Source: Serinus canaria (taxonomy: Eukaryota > Chordata > Aves > Passeriformes > Fringillidae). Taken from it: a DNA stretch of 64,000 nucleotides. Under the pieces are notes generated by a model that worked only from the letters and a program-made list of their open reading frames with translations, ran no database searches and was not told where the DNA came from. This document shows positions 1 to 10,819 of the stretch, one piece after another (position 1 is the stretch's first letter; each line of letters opens with the position of its first letter). The DNA is taken from contig NC_066323.1 in NCBI RefSeq assembly GCF_022539315.1, positions 6,549,719 to 6,613,718 of the forward strand, in the 5' to 3' direction. The position numbers and the translations under genes are program-made.

Positions 1-1320
1 ACAGCATATGAAATCAGAATTAGGCTGTATGTGTATCAGAGTTTAAGATTATTTGTTCCTATGATTCAGTATGAAAGGTTCTCATAAGGAGAGGAATGTT
101 TAGTAGCAGCCCAGTTAAACACTTGATAATTTTACTTTGAAATAGTCTTTATTAACAAAATAGCCTTTTCAGCTCTCCAAAAGTAGAGTGATCTTGTCTA
201 CAGTTTGTTCCATTCTTGACACTTCAATATTTTTGTTCCTTGCTAGTTTAAATGTTTCCTCTTCTTACTCTTTTGTAGCATACAGACTTGTTGAACCCAC
301 ACTCAGGAAAAAAAATCATTGTTCTTCATTTGCCATACAGTGTTCTGGACATCTGAGCTTTATGGGGTAGACTCTGCAAAGTCTGAGTTAGTGCTCCTGA
401 CTCAAAGCCAGAGGTGAATCCCTCTGTCCCTTCTCTCTCCAACACCCCTCTGGGACATGCCCAGAGCATAAGAACATCATAAAATATTTCTAAGAGAAGA
501 TCAGTTGAAGCACAGTTCTGCCTGTCCTTTGAAGTTAGTGTCCCCACTGGTTTGTGTATGTGTGTTTTAAGTGTCCTTACTGTCACTCCTGTATGTGATG
601 CAATATTGCTGCAGCAGAAGGAAGGCAAAAAATACACTATTCTCTCTTGATCTTTTTGAATTCTGGTGCCTGATTCCCAGGAGTTATTCAACTGCTTCAG
701 GGGCCATTCAGTTCAGTGTAACTGCATTTATTTTGTTAGGCTCCTGTTCCAGTCATAAAATTTATCTCAACTAAACCTGACTTAATTGTATTGCTGAAGT
801 TACTGAAAGCCTAATTCAGGCATAAGCTGGTTTTTTTCAAGAATCTTTGTCTGTTGTAGTTTAGTCAATTATTGTGAGCCAAAATATGGATATTCATAGT
901 TGCAATCTCATTCTGCCTTGTTTCTTTAACTATTTTTAATCTATTTTCAGGCTTTATTAATAATGTTCTATATCCTGAATTATCAGCTGCCCCAGGCTGT
1001 CCAAAACTGTCTTACTGTTTCACTTGGGGCTGGGGAATGAAAAGGAATAGATTAATCTTCTTGTCTTATAGCAGCTGTGGTCCAAATTCTTCATTTCTCA
1101 TGTGAAGAAAAATGTGGAATTCATTATCTAGGAGTATCATCCTTTCTCTTTGCACCTCATAAAATTTTAACTGTGAATATCCACTACACTATGAAAATCT
1201 ACTTCCCTGGTGGAGAAAAGGGCTTTAAATATATTTGGCTGCAGTCTGAGGTTCTGGATTCTTAGGTTTGAAATGTTGTGAGTATTGTTCTCATTGTAAA
1301 TAACAACACAACTGCAGAGA
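1..1320. other. Intergenic DNA, no gene recognised
   Basis: AT-rich sequence with no coding exon, RNA gene or complete repeat that I can recognise. The open frames here are short and show no protein-family signature. In human the next gene on this side is KCNMB3. I looked for its membrane-spanning coding sequence and did not see it. Confidence 0.5.
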
Positions 1321-1805
1321 TTTCACAGAACCATTGAGGTTGGCAAAGACCTTGGGAGTACATTTAGCCCAGACACCCTGTTCAAAACAGGGTCAGCAAT
1401 AGAACAGGATGCCCAGGGCATGGCCTAGCTGGGTTTAGAGTCTGTCTGAGAAAGAGGAACCCACAGTCAATTTTTTTTTTCATAATGTTTATATGAAATA
1501 TCTTCTATTTCATTGCCTGTTGCCCTTTCAGTGGGCACTGAGAAAAGCCTTGCCTGTCTTTATTCCTCCCTGTCAAGTCTTTGACCAGATGTCCCCTGGG
1601 CTTTCTCTTTGACAGGACCCCAGTCCCTGCCCCCTCAGCCTCCTCTCCTGTCCATCCCCTCCGTGGACCCATTCCAGCACATCCAGGTTCGTACTGGGAG
1701 CTCCAGGTGTGGCCCCATCAGTGCTGAGCAGAGGGGCAGGGGGAGGGCTCACCTCCCTCGACCTGCTCCTCCTGAGCCAGCCCAGCATCCTGTTGGCATT
1801 TTGGG
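1321..1805 (-). mobile_element. CR1 LINE fragment, old and diverged
   Basis: The left end (cacagaaccattgaggttgg, then aagacctt) resembles the inverted 3' end of avian CR1 elements. Further right, CR1-like phrases follow in order: a run on the medical-style track 'tgtcccctgggctttctc', then 'caggaccccag', 'agtgctgagcagagggg' and 'cacctccctcgacctgct'. The element is therefore on the minus strand with its 3' end at about 1321, and it carries internal deletions. The call is from memory of the consensus; the edges are approximate. Confidence 0.75.
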
Positions 1806-4800
1806 TAAAAACAGAGCCCAGGAGGGTGTCAGCTCTCCATGCTTCTGTGTAACTTCATTGAAGCTGGGAGCAGTTACCTGTCTGCATCAAAGGGAAAGTA
1901 AAAACCCCCACCAGTGCTTCAATTATCTTTTAAAAATGAGACAATTACCTTTGAAATAACCACTACTGGGGCATGGGGGGATGTTGCCATGTGTGTCATT
2001 CTGTGATAAAGGTCTGTGGTAAAGCAGGTAGAAAGCAAGACATTTTTAGTAATAATGGGCCAAAAAGTATTTAAGATGCAGCAAGATGCATGTGCTGTCA
2101 TACTGAGAATAGTCTTGCAGTACTTTAAATAAAAAATACCACACCCCCTTTTTTAACCCTTCTGCTCTGCTACTCAAGTAACAAAAGTTTGGCCTATGAT
2201 ACTTATTGTAGTTCATGTTCATGGGAAACTGTAAAAAGTCTGCTTTTTATTTATCTTTGCGGTCTGTATCATGCTGTTTATTAAAAAAACTACTTTGGTT
2301 TTTATCACACTTTTGAGTGTTAATGTATATACTAACAACTAAATTAAAATTATGTGGTTGGTATACCTATGAATTCTGAAGTGAGAATTTAAGGATTATT
2401 CACTCTTGGTGTGTGATTTGGTGTTGCAGCTCTGCCTTTGAAAAAGGCTAGAAGAAAGGAAATGGGAATTGCATACCTCAGTTAATCTGGGGGGAACAGA
2501 AATAGAATTTGCATTATTTAGGGGTGAAAAGTCCAATATGAGTGTGGCATTTGTTCTTGTAAATGCTGATCCCTCAAATAAGTAATTTTATTTTAGTTTT
2601 AGACGTGGGCTGTAAAAAGCTGTGACAAGAAAGAAGATATTGAAGTGTTTCAGCTTGATGGTTTACAGTCCCTGCTAAATCAATCTGGTTTTGAAAAATA
2701 TGCTCCATGCTTTCATTACCAAAATTATAACTGAAAACAAACAAACAAACAAGGTTATATTTTTGTGTCCAATACTAACTTTGAAAGAGTGACAAACATA
2801 TTTGGGGAAAATACTCACTGGCAGTATAATAGCACGAGGCTGCAAAGGGACTCCTTCTGCAGCCATGTTGGCCTACTTTGGACTCCAGTTCCTAACAAAC
2901 TGGGAAGGATTTGAGTTCTCTTGTGAGAATTTCACCTTTTTTTGGAGGGATAAGGCAAGTGTCAGGATTTTTAATCAGGTTTTTAAAAACATTTTTGTCC
3001 CCAGTCAGCTCTAAACTTTGTGCACTGGTCAGTTCTGTTTCAGGTCACACTGCCCAGCTTTGAGAAGGGCTGTGTTCCAGCAGGTGCTCAGCCTGTGCTG
3101 GACCAACCCCATAATAAAAGATGGACATCATCATCCTTACATTTATTTTGAAGCTTCAGCAGAGCTCTGGTCTGAAAAGTATGGCTGGGGCTTTGGAACT
3201 AGCTACTTCAGTAATCTGAACTAACAGGTTAAACTTGTGTTTATTATACATAAGGTGAGTTTTACCTTTGCCTAATAACTATGAAATGGTTGTGAGTGGC
3301 TACAACTCTGCTAGTTGCACAGGATGCTTCAGGACAAGAGGATCATCAGCACTTGTCCAAATACAAATTTTAGACTTTACTGCCATTTAGTACCAGGGTG
3401 TGATTTTTGTGGTAGTTCTAAGTCTAAACGCGAAAAAAAATCACAGAAAATTTGCAAAATAATGCTGGTGAAACAAGAAAGGTTTGCAATGTGAGCAGTT
3501 TGCTTTAGCATGGGAATCTCAGTAAGTCCTCCTGATTTCATGCTCAGAAATCAGCCTGTTCGCCAACCTGCCTTGGAAAGACTCAATCTAAACTCTGAGC
3601 CCATGTAACAAAAGAGCAAAGAACCTGATGCTAGACAAGATAGCTCAAGTAACCTCCTACATGTCCTTTTAAACACTAACAAACCCACCTGCAGTGAAGG
3701 TTATCCTCACGAGCTATGCTAACTGCTTTCATTGAAGAAAGGGTTTACCCCATGCTTGTTTTGGTCAGGATACATCCCTACTAACTGAAATGAGCATCAT
3801 CTATGTTGCCCATTTAAACAAGAATGTGAATATCACATAGGCTCTTCTGTATTTTCAGTTCTGACTGATTAAAACCTCACCCAGAGCTCTCTCAACATCC
3901 CAAGCGCGTGGTGGTTTAAAGAACAAGACTCATTTAGGCTTCTCTGTCTAAAGCATTGATGGCTCTGTTTGATGCGTGTGACTTTGAACTGGGTCTGCAG
4001 CTTCAAAGGGGATCCTCCTCAGATGTTCTTCTTTCCCTTAAAGCCTCGTCTTTTTATCTGACATAAGTGGTGTTGGGCTGTGTCGCTTTGGGTGGAGAAT
4101 TAATCAGTCCAAAGGTACAGAAGATGCTTCAGTCCGCCTGCGTTTGCTTCAGAAGGAGGGCTGAATTCAAAGCAGAAGCTTGGGTTTAGGTTTGGCTTTT
4201 TTTTGCTCTCCCTTTGCCATGTGTGGATTTTAGGTTCTCATCGCTGCCCTCCGCTGGGAACTGGGGAAAGTGCTTTCCTGGAATGCTTGCATGGAAAACA
4301 TTTCGGTGAATAGAGGGTGAGGCATGTGAGCATCCGCCCATTTGGGAGGCTGTAGCCAATTTGTGAGACCTTTAACACAAGCCGTCCTGGGGACACCTCA
4401 GCAACCACGGCTGGAATAAAAAGCAGAGAACAAGCTGAACTGGGAGACCAGGATATTGTTGGATTGGTAACTCAGTGCAGGAGATTGTAGGCATACAACA
4501 TTTATTTCGTGTCTGAGGGCTCGGCAGTGTGCCAGCAGAAGGAGACCTTTAGTTGTGTTTTGCTGCTCATCACCAAAGCTCCTGTGTGATCATAGCATGA
4601 AGCTCTTTCCATCTGGCTCTAAAGTCATGTTACTCTAAAGGGATGTTTCCAGCCTCAGGACAAAGGATAAAGGATTTCATAAACAGAGTAAGTCCAGTTT
4701 CATCTACCAAATAATGAATAAAACTAAGACCAGAAACAGGGTATAGTTTCTTTTTTTTTTTTGCCAGTCAGTGGAGCAACATAATTAGAGTTATTGTGGA

Positions 4801-5136
4801 TTCTCTGCTAATTCAAAACTTTTTCACAGAACTAGGTAAATTCAGGCTAAGCCAGAGCAAAACAATTCAATGAATGAAACACTTAGCAAAATTTCCTAAG
4901 TTATTTTAAGTCATGGAAATAAGGGACTGTAGTGGCCTGCCTCATTTCTTCAAAGATAATGAGATATTTTTTTAAAATAGTAAGATGCTGTTTGAAGTGT
5001 TCTGCTTTGTGAACCAATACAATTTGATGCTTTTTCCTGTGGCATGAAGAAGAAATCAGCAAAAAAAGATGTGATTATAAATTTGGAAAAGGGAGAGTTG
5101 ATTATTTTAATTTTCAAACCCTTATTTATACGTACT
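1806..5136. other. Intergenic DNA, no gene recognised
   Basis: No exon or RNA gene is recognised. A short AAAC microsatellite lies near 2735-2752. The part from about 3900 to 4450 is less AT-rich and contains a CCAAT box (near 4354) about 60 bp before an AATAAAAAG TATA-like string (near 4414), but no coding exon can be attached to it. Confidence 0.45.
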
Positions 5137-5590
5137 TCACAGAATTATGGAATTGTTAGTTTTTTAGAAGGGACATCTGGAGATCATTCAGTCCAAAGCA
5201 TGGTCACCTGGAGCAGGTAGCACAGGAACACATCCAGGTGGGTTTGGAATGTCTCTAGAAAGGAAGAATCCACAAACTCCCTGGGCAGCTGTTCCAGTTC
5301 TCTGCCATCCTCAGTGTGAAGAAGCTTTTCCTCCTGTTGAGGTGAAACGCCTTGTGTTTTACTTCATGGCCATTGCTCCTCATCCTGTTGCTTGGAGCCA
5401 CCAAAAAGAGTCTGGCACCATCTTCTGGCCCCTGCCTTTGAAGTACTTCTGTGCATTGATGAGATCCCCTGTCAGATGTCTCTGCTCCAGACCAACCAGC
5501 CCCAGTCCTGCAGCCTCTCCTACAAGAGATGCTCCAGACCCCTCCTCACTTTGTGCCTCTGCTGGAGCCTCTCCAATAACTCCTTGTCTT
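5137..5590 (-). mobile_element. CR1 LINE 3' fragment
   Basis: It begins cacagaattatggaattg and continues with agggacatctggagatcatt, the inverted CR1 3' end. Farther in come 'ctgggcagctgttccag', 'cctcatcctgttgc' and 'tgctccagacccctcctcac', all standard CR1 3'-region phrases. The element is on the minus strand and 5'-truncated, as most avian CR1 copies are. The 146-aa open frame across it is incidental. It ends about 240 bp before the ZNF639 promoter repeat. Confidence 0.85.
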
Positions 5591-5827
5591 TCTGTATCTA
5601 TAGATTTCTTTCTTGTACTGTATATATTTATGATACACTCTATATTGATTCACCTATACAATAGCTCTAAAGGACAGCTTCAACACTGACACAAAAAGTA
5701 AAGTTGAGCTTTACAAGGTTCCGGCTTTGACATCACCCTCTCATTTCTGTAAAAGCGGGAGGACAGACAGTTCTCAAGCAGCCTTACACGCTGCAGGCCC
5801 TGGCCCTGGCGGTGCAGACGGTGTCGG

Positions 5828-6025
5828 GTATAAATACCACCTAAAGCTTTATTTAGGCCCCTCGCCGTCGCCATACGAGTACAAATACCACCTAAAGGTT
5901 TATTTAGGCCCCTCGCCGTCGCCATACGGGTACAAATACCACCTAAAGTGGTATTTGTACCACCTTAGGTGGTACAAATATTTATGGTGGTATTTATTTA
6001 GGCCCCTCGCTGTCGCTATGGCGAC
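5828..6025. repeat. 51-bp repeat cluster with overlapping palindromes
   Basis: Two full 51-bp units (5828-5878 and 5879-5929) share TACAAATACCACCTAAA, a TTTATTTAGGCCCCTCG core and GTCGCCATACG. A third unit begins at 5930. It is interrupted by a palindromic insertion before the TTTAGGCCCCTCG core resumes near 5997. Within it, arm 5929-5942 pairs with 5948-5961 (14 bp, 5-nt loop), and arm 5952-5965 pairs with 5967-5980 (14 bp, 1-nt centre). These two hairpins share 5952-5961, so only one can form at a time. Because 51 is a multiple of three, reading frames stay open across the units on both strands. I do not regard this as coding. Confidence 0.9.
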
Positions 6026-6270
6026 GGGCGGGTGCGGAGGCGGCCGTGGCCGGCAGGGGGCGCTGCGGACGGCGGCCGCTCGCCCCTTTCCCGCCCCTTG
6101 CCCGCGGAGCGGTCGGGCCGAGCCGGGCCCGCGCGGAGCGGAGCGGGGCGAGCGGAGCGGCCACGCCGAGCTCCGGAGGAGCGGAGCGGCTCTGGCGGCC
6201 GGCAGGTGAGTCCGGGCTGCAGCGCCCGGGGAGCCGCCCGTGCCCCGGCCCCGCCGGGGAGGTGAGCTGT
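5990..6270 (+). promoter_or_regulatory. ZNF639: ZNF639 CpG-island promoter and noncoding first exon
   Basis: The base composition switches abruptly from AT-rich to very GC- and CpG-rich at about 6000. GTCGCTATGGCGAC (6012-6025) resembles an RFX X-box, and CCGGCAGGGGGCGC (6050-6063) matches the CTCF core closely. A splice donor GGCAG|gtgag ends the likely noncoding first exon at 6205. A second possible donor, GGGAG|gtgag, would end it at 6261. The start site is not resolved; a position between about 6020 and 6100 is likely. The CpG-rich stretch continues to about 6600. Confidence 0.75.
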
Positions 6271-7700
6271 GATTCACGGCCTGGCCCGCGGCTCTCCCGG
6301 TGCGGCCCCGGGCACGGCCCTCTCCGCCGTCCCTGCGGGGTCGCGGCCTCGCCCGTGCCCGCGGCTGCCGCCGGGCCGGAGCGGTGCCTTTGCCGCGCTC
6401 CCGCCAGGGGTTCCCCGTGCGGCCTCCGCGCAGGCCGCGCCGCCCCGGGGTCGATCGGGATCCCGGTGCTCGGGGCCTGGATCCCGCTTTTCAGGGCCAG
6501 GAAAGCCGCTGGAATAGAACAGCCCGCCTTGCGGTCTGCCCCGCGGTGCGATCCGTGCAGAAAAGGTTGAGCTTTTCACGCGCGTTACCTGGGGTGAGAC
6601 TTGCGGTGTCTGCGCTGTCCCTTCTTCCCTTGCAATCACAGAAAACGGTGAGGGTACTGATAGTTCTAGATCATGATATAACGTTCAAATCAGCTATTTT
6701 TCCATCCCTTGAAATAAAATTTTAGTTCAGAAAATATTTAATCTCAGGAGGACATCGTTGACTTGATCAGGGCCCTTTTTCCCCTCCTTTCACCTCCGGT
6801 GCATGGCACTGACTGCAGAACATCCTGGGCGCCCAAGTGCTCTTCAGTAATGGCAACCCGCATCACATTCCTTGTTTGCAGCCTTTTCTTCTCCAAGACT
6901 GTTTGTCCCGTATATAGGTCAAGTATTTGTGTTTCCTTTCCAAATATTTTTCAACTCTCAGGAGCTGCCAAGTGCAGCAAAAGCCAACTAGCTTGAGACA
7001 AAAGAAAAATCAATACACCAGTGCATCCACCTTACTAATTTTGATGCTCTGAACCGAAATTAACATCAACTTCTTATGTTGCTGTCTAGCTTCAAGTTCC
7101 ATAGATTTATTTTTTTGTAGTATTTGTATCACGTGTATCTGATTCTGTGGGGTTTTTTTCTATTTTGTGCTAAAGTTTTAAGTGGTTTAAAATGCTGTCA
7201 CTCTGTAGGTGAAAGTCTTCTTGAGCTGATGTATTCACTACATTTGGAAGCTGTACAGTCATCAGCTTCTTAGCTGCTCTCCTGCCTGATACTGAAGAGT
7301 CTAGGATTTTTGGTAAGAGAGCATGACTGTGTTAGTATTTTAAACACTAAAACTTGTTTCTGAAGGGCTCTGCCTCAATGTCCTCTCTCTGACAGAAAGG
7401 GTGCTGGAGAAAAGGCTGGTAGATGACCCTGAGTGCTGGAGTACCTGGAGTTCTGACTTGTCTGTCTTTTAGGTGAACCTTTTTGCTTCAGGGCAGAAAT
7501 GAGAAACTGGACTTCAGTAGCTGTGTGCATTTAGTGGATTCTTAACTGTATCAAAATAGGCTGGGGGGCATGAAGAGGGAGTAGGAAAAAACTTTTGTAT
7601 TTGATATGCAGGTTTTAAAAATGCTTGTATTGTTCCATAAGGTTCTGAAAGATAAACTAGATACAAACAAGTCTAATTCTTAAATGTTTTTACTTTACAG
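6206..7700 (+). other. ZNF639: ZNF639 intron 1
   Basis: This interval lies between the promoter-side donor at 6206 and the acceptor ending in tactttacag at 7700. The first 400 bases belong to the CpG island and carry several long but meaningless GC-driven open frames. The rest is ordinary AT-rich intron with nothing recognised. Confidence 0.7.
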
Positions 7701-7703
7701 TTC

Positions 7704-7727
7704 ATGCAGACTGTTCAAAATGAATGA
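7704..7727 (+). promoter_or_regulatory. Upstream ORF overlapping the ZNF639 start codon
   Basis: An ATG at 7704 opens a seven-codon frame (M Q T V Q N E) that stops with TGA at 7725-7727. It overlaps the main ATG at 7720 in another frame. Its context is weak (T at -3, C at +4), while the main ATG has A at -3. If exon 2 is always used, every transcript carries it, so it could lower ZNF639 translation through leaky scanning. That effect is inference. Confidence 0.55.
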
Positions 7728-7777
7728 ACATCCTAAAAAGAGGAAAAGGAAGACCCTGCATCCTTCTCGTTACTCAG
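7720..7777 (+). CDS. ZNF639: ZNF639 coding exon 1
   Basis: The exon begins at 7701 after a tttacag acceptor and the coding part starts at ATG 7720. It encodes residues 1-19 plus one base, including the KKRKRK basic patch. The donor is CTCAG|gtcagt. Confidence 0.95.
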
Positions 7778-10700
7778 GTCAGTCTGGAGCTTGAGTTATG
7801 TACGCTTTTAGTAAGTTAATCTTTTTTCTCAGAATAGAAACTACAAGAAGCGACCACTTGTGCCAATATGTGGAAAAGCAGTGACACAAAGGGTGGGATA
7901 AGAAATCTTGGCTTGAATGGGCAGCACCCACTCTGCAGGCTTCTTTGTTGGGCCACCTTGAGCCAATGCACCTGAGTGGGTTGTTCTGTACTCCTGCACA
8001 TGGGGGAACTAGCTTTAGCTGCAAATAAAGGTGATTCTGCTTCCACAGAGGGGAGGAATTCTGTAAAAGTTAGGGTGGGGTGGGTAGAGAGGAATATTCA
8101 GTGCTGAGCAGACCACACACTTGTCAATGTCCTCAGTGGGAGCAGAGACCTGATACTCCAAACATCAGGGCAGCAGGAATTCTTCCAGAACAACTAGTCA
8201 AAATGTGAAAAGAATTTTGATGATGAAATACATCTGTAGCTACAACAAGGCATGAGTACTTAAACTTTTTCTGTTGATGTTTTGGTTTAGATTCTTCAGG
8301 TGCAAGCAGATACATAGACAACAGTGGGATTTTTTCTGACCACTGCTATAGTGTCTGTTCCATGAGACAGCCAGATATAAACAGAGGTAAGATTATGTTT
8401 TGGGGTCCTGTTCTGCAGTTCTTTAATGTATCATGTTCCTATGCATAGAAGCAAACAGAATACACAGTATAAGCAGGTGATTTCAGTGTCCTTGTGATCT
8501 GATGGTCCTTAGACTGGTGGGAGGTTGTTCAATTGTTCAATTGTTACAATTGTTACAATCACAAACTGTATTTCAGTTTTCAAAGTAGAAACAATGACAA
8601 CAAAAAGACCCTTCAATTTTACATTTATAACGGTGATTAAACTACTTCCAGTACTCACTACCCAGGTAATAAAGTTGGTGAGTTCAGATGGAAATTACCA
8701 ACAGTTGCATTGAATTGTACTTGTACATGGCAAAACAAAATGCTTTTATAAAACATCCAATAGTGGGTGGAAACTTAGCAGAGTAAATATGATGGAGGAT
8801 TTTTAGTCTATTTATTTTTCTTTTCACTTTAATATTTAACCGTAAAGTCTGCAGAAGTTTTAAAAAATATCATATTTTAAAATACAATGTCCAGAAATAT
8901 AGAAGAATATTTTTTAAGTTGAGTCTTCTAAATGTAATGTTTCATTTAAGGATTTTAAGTTTTTTTTCTGTATAATCAGTTCAGTATTTTCAGTAGTAAA
9001 TTCAGTATTTTCTGCTGAAATCTTCTAGATAGCTTTGTTACTTTTTGAATTCTTTTGTTTTTCTCTGCAAGTATGGAAATAATTTTCAAGGTATTTGTTG
9101 TTACTTTTTAAAAATGTAGGTTCTGATGCGCTTAGTATATAAAGATAAATTTATGCAAGTACAATAAATAAATAGTAAGTAAGATCTATGACTAAATTCA
9201 GGAATCAGGATGATGCTAGTGTGGAGAAATGATGACAAGGAAATGCTTCCCTTGCCTTTGCAGGCAGGTTCCACAGTCCTGTGCAGAGCCTGGACACGGA
9301 TGATGACGGGAGTCCGGTGCATGCCGGGAGCTCTCACTGGAGCGGGGCACACTCACATGCTGGGATGCACTGCCCAGACCCTAAAAAGAAGGATAAAGGT
9401 AAAGGTCAGTGTGTTTGCAGATAAAGTGCTGGGAGGTTGGAGAGCCCAGCTGCTACTGGCTTTTCATATAACTTCCTTGCTTTGACAGAAATGGTGAAGG
9501 ATTTATAGTTTCTGGTATTGCTTTCTTAGCTGATAATACATCATAGTCTGGCAGGGGAGAAATAACTGGTCTTTGCATTTGAAAGCTGTTGCAGCTGAAA
9601 AGTTAAAAATGGGCCCAGGTGTTTTGTAGCAGGGTTTTTTTCAACCTACTATTATGTATTTCCTCCTGCAGATAAAGGTACTAACAGTGGAATGTGCAGA
9701 GACTTATGTGATTCACCTATATTCAGTGACAGCCCCACAGAAGAGGAGAAACCTCTAGATATCCAAACTGTAGAAATTTCTACCACAGAAGTGAATGCTG
9801 TAGAAGTTCACGATATAGAAACACAGACTGTGTCACCTGAGAAGCTGGAAGCTGAGGACCTTGAAGAAGTCCCTCTGGAGACCTGTAAAATCTTTGAGAA
9901 GAACCAGGCTTTGAATATCACAGCTCAACAGAAATGGCCCTTGCTGAGAGCCAACAGCAGTGGCTTGTACAAGTGTGAGCTCTGTGAGTTCAACAGCAAG
10001 TATTTCTCTGATCTGAAGCAGCACATGATCCTGAAGCACAAGACATGTACAGACACTCATGTCTGTAAAGTTTGTAAAGAAAGTTTCTCCAGTAAAGTGC
10101 AGCTTATTGAGCACGTAAAACTACACGAGGAGGATCCATACATCTGTAAATACTGCGATTACAAAACGGTGATTTTTGAGAATCTGAGTCAGCACATAGC
10201 AGACACTCACTTCAACGACCACCTTTACTGGTGTGAGCAGTGTGATGTGCAGTTCTCCTCCAGCAGTGAGCTGTACCTGCACTTCCAGGAGCACAGCTGT
10301 GACGAGCAGTACCTGTGTCAGTTCTGTGAGCACGAGACCAACGACCCCGAGGATCTGCACAGCCACGTGGTGAACGAGCACGCCTGCCGCCTCATCGAGC
10401 TGAGCGACAGCTACAACAACAAGGAGCGTGGCCAGTACAGCCTCATCAACAAAATCAGTTTTGACAAATGCAAAAACTTCTTTGTGTGCCAGGTATGTGG
10501 CTTTAGGAGCAGGCTGCATACAAATGTCAACAGGCACGTAGCTATTGAGCACACCAAAATATTCCCCCATGTTTGTGATGACTGTGGGAAGGGGTTTTCA
10601 GGTATGTTGGAATATTGCAAGCACCTAAGCTCTCATTTATCTGAAGGGATTTATTTGTGTCAATACTGTGAGTATTCAACAGGACAAATTGAAGACCTTA

Positions 10701-10819
10701 AAACTCATTTGGATTTCAGGCATTCAGCAGATTTGCCTCATAAATGTACTGATTGTTTAATGAGGTTTGGGAATGAAAAAGATCTTTTAAGTCATCTTCA
10801 GATACATGAGACGGTGTGA
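7720..10819 (+). CDS. ZNF639: ZNF639 (ZASC1), nine-finger C2H2 zinc-finger protein
   Basis: Coding exons are 7720-7777, 8291-8386, 9264-9398 and 9672-10819. Together they make 1,437 nt, or 478 aa plus TGA, with phases that close at every junction; human ZNF639 is 485 aa. Residues 6-11 (KKRKRK) form a basic nuclear-localisation-like patch. Residues 20-52 match the conserved DSSG...IFSDHCYSVCSMRQPD block. Residues 53-185 are acidic and variable. Nine C2H2 fingers run from about 196 to 475, in the CxxC...H(3-5)H pattern. The protein is a nuclear DNA-binding regulator. The human protein is reported to bind alpha-N-catenin and to act on retroviral LTRs (from memory). The start is supported by the MNE(Y/H)PKKRKRKTLHPSRY match to human. 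All nine finger cysteine-histidine sets look intact. Confidence 0.97.
8291..8386 (+). CDS. ZNF639: ZNF639 coding exon 2
   Basis: The acceptor is ggtttag and the donor is CAGAG|gtaaga. The 96-nt exon encodes DSSGASRYIDNSGIFSDHCY and then SVCSMRQPDINR, a block strongly conserved with the human protein. This exon is too short to appear as a long open frame. Confidence 0.95.
9264..9398 (+). CDS. ZNF639: ZNF639 coding exon 3, divergent linker
   Basis: The acceptor is gcctttgcag and the donor is AAAG|gtaaag, giving 135 nt in phase with both neighbours. It encodes a low-complexity segment rich in Ser, His, Gly and Asp, with SLDTDDDGSP near the start and PKKKDK at the end. I cannot align most of it to the human protein. 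The exon is supported by open phase, splice sites and total length. An alternative acceptor 4 nt downstream would shift the frame, so it is rejected. Confidence 0.8.
9672..10819 (+). CDS. ZNF639: ZNF639 terminal coding exon with nine C2H2 fingers
   Basis: The exon follows a tcctcctgcag acceptor. It encodes residues 97-478: the acidic region from CDSP onwards, QQKWPLLRANSSGLYKC, which is nearly identical to human, and all nine zinc fingers. The fingers begin YKCELC, HVCKVC, YICKYC, YWCEQC, YLCQFC, FVCQVC, HVCDDC, YLCQYC and HKCTDC. The stop is TGA at 10817-10819. Confidence 0.97.

Larger units (their letters stand above)
7778..9671 (+). other. ZNF639: ZNF639 introns 2-4
   Basis: The introns are 7778-8290, 8387-9263 and 9399-9671, all GT-AG. 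A small imperfect tandem motif (TTGTTCAA twice, then TTGTTACAA twice) lies at about 8525-8559. Nothing else is recognised. The two internal exons in this span are listed separately. Confidence 0.85.

Noticed and set aside
5249..5689. 146-codon open frame
   Set aside because: It is a translation across the inverted CR1 3' region, not the CR1 coding frames and not a host gene.
5727..6277. Proteins with 17-residue repeats on both strands
   Set aside because: They arise because the 51-bp repeat is a multiple of three. The frames run on into CpG-island sequence without conserved content or splice support.
6046..6725. Several 120-174 codon frames in the CpG island
   Set aside because: GC-rich sequence has few stop codons. 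The Arg/Pro/Gly/Ala-rich products are typical of this artefact.
10121..10570. 149-codon minus-strand frame within ZNF639
   Set aside because: It is a shadow of the conserved zinc-finger exon on the other strand.
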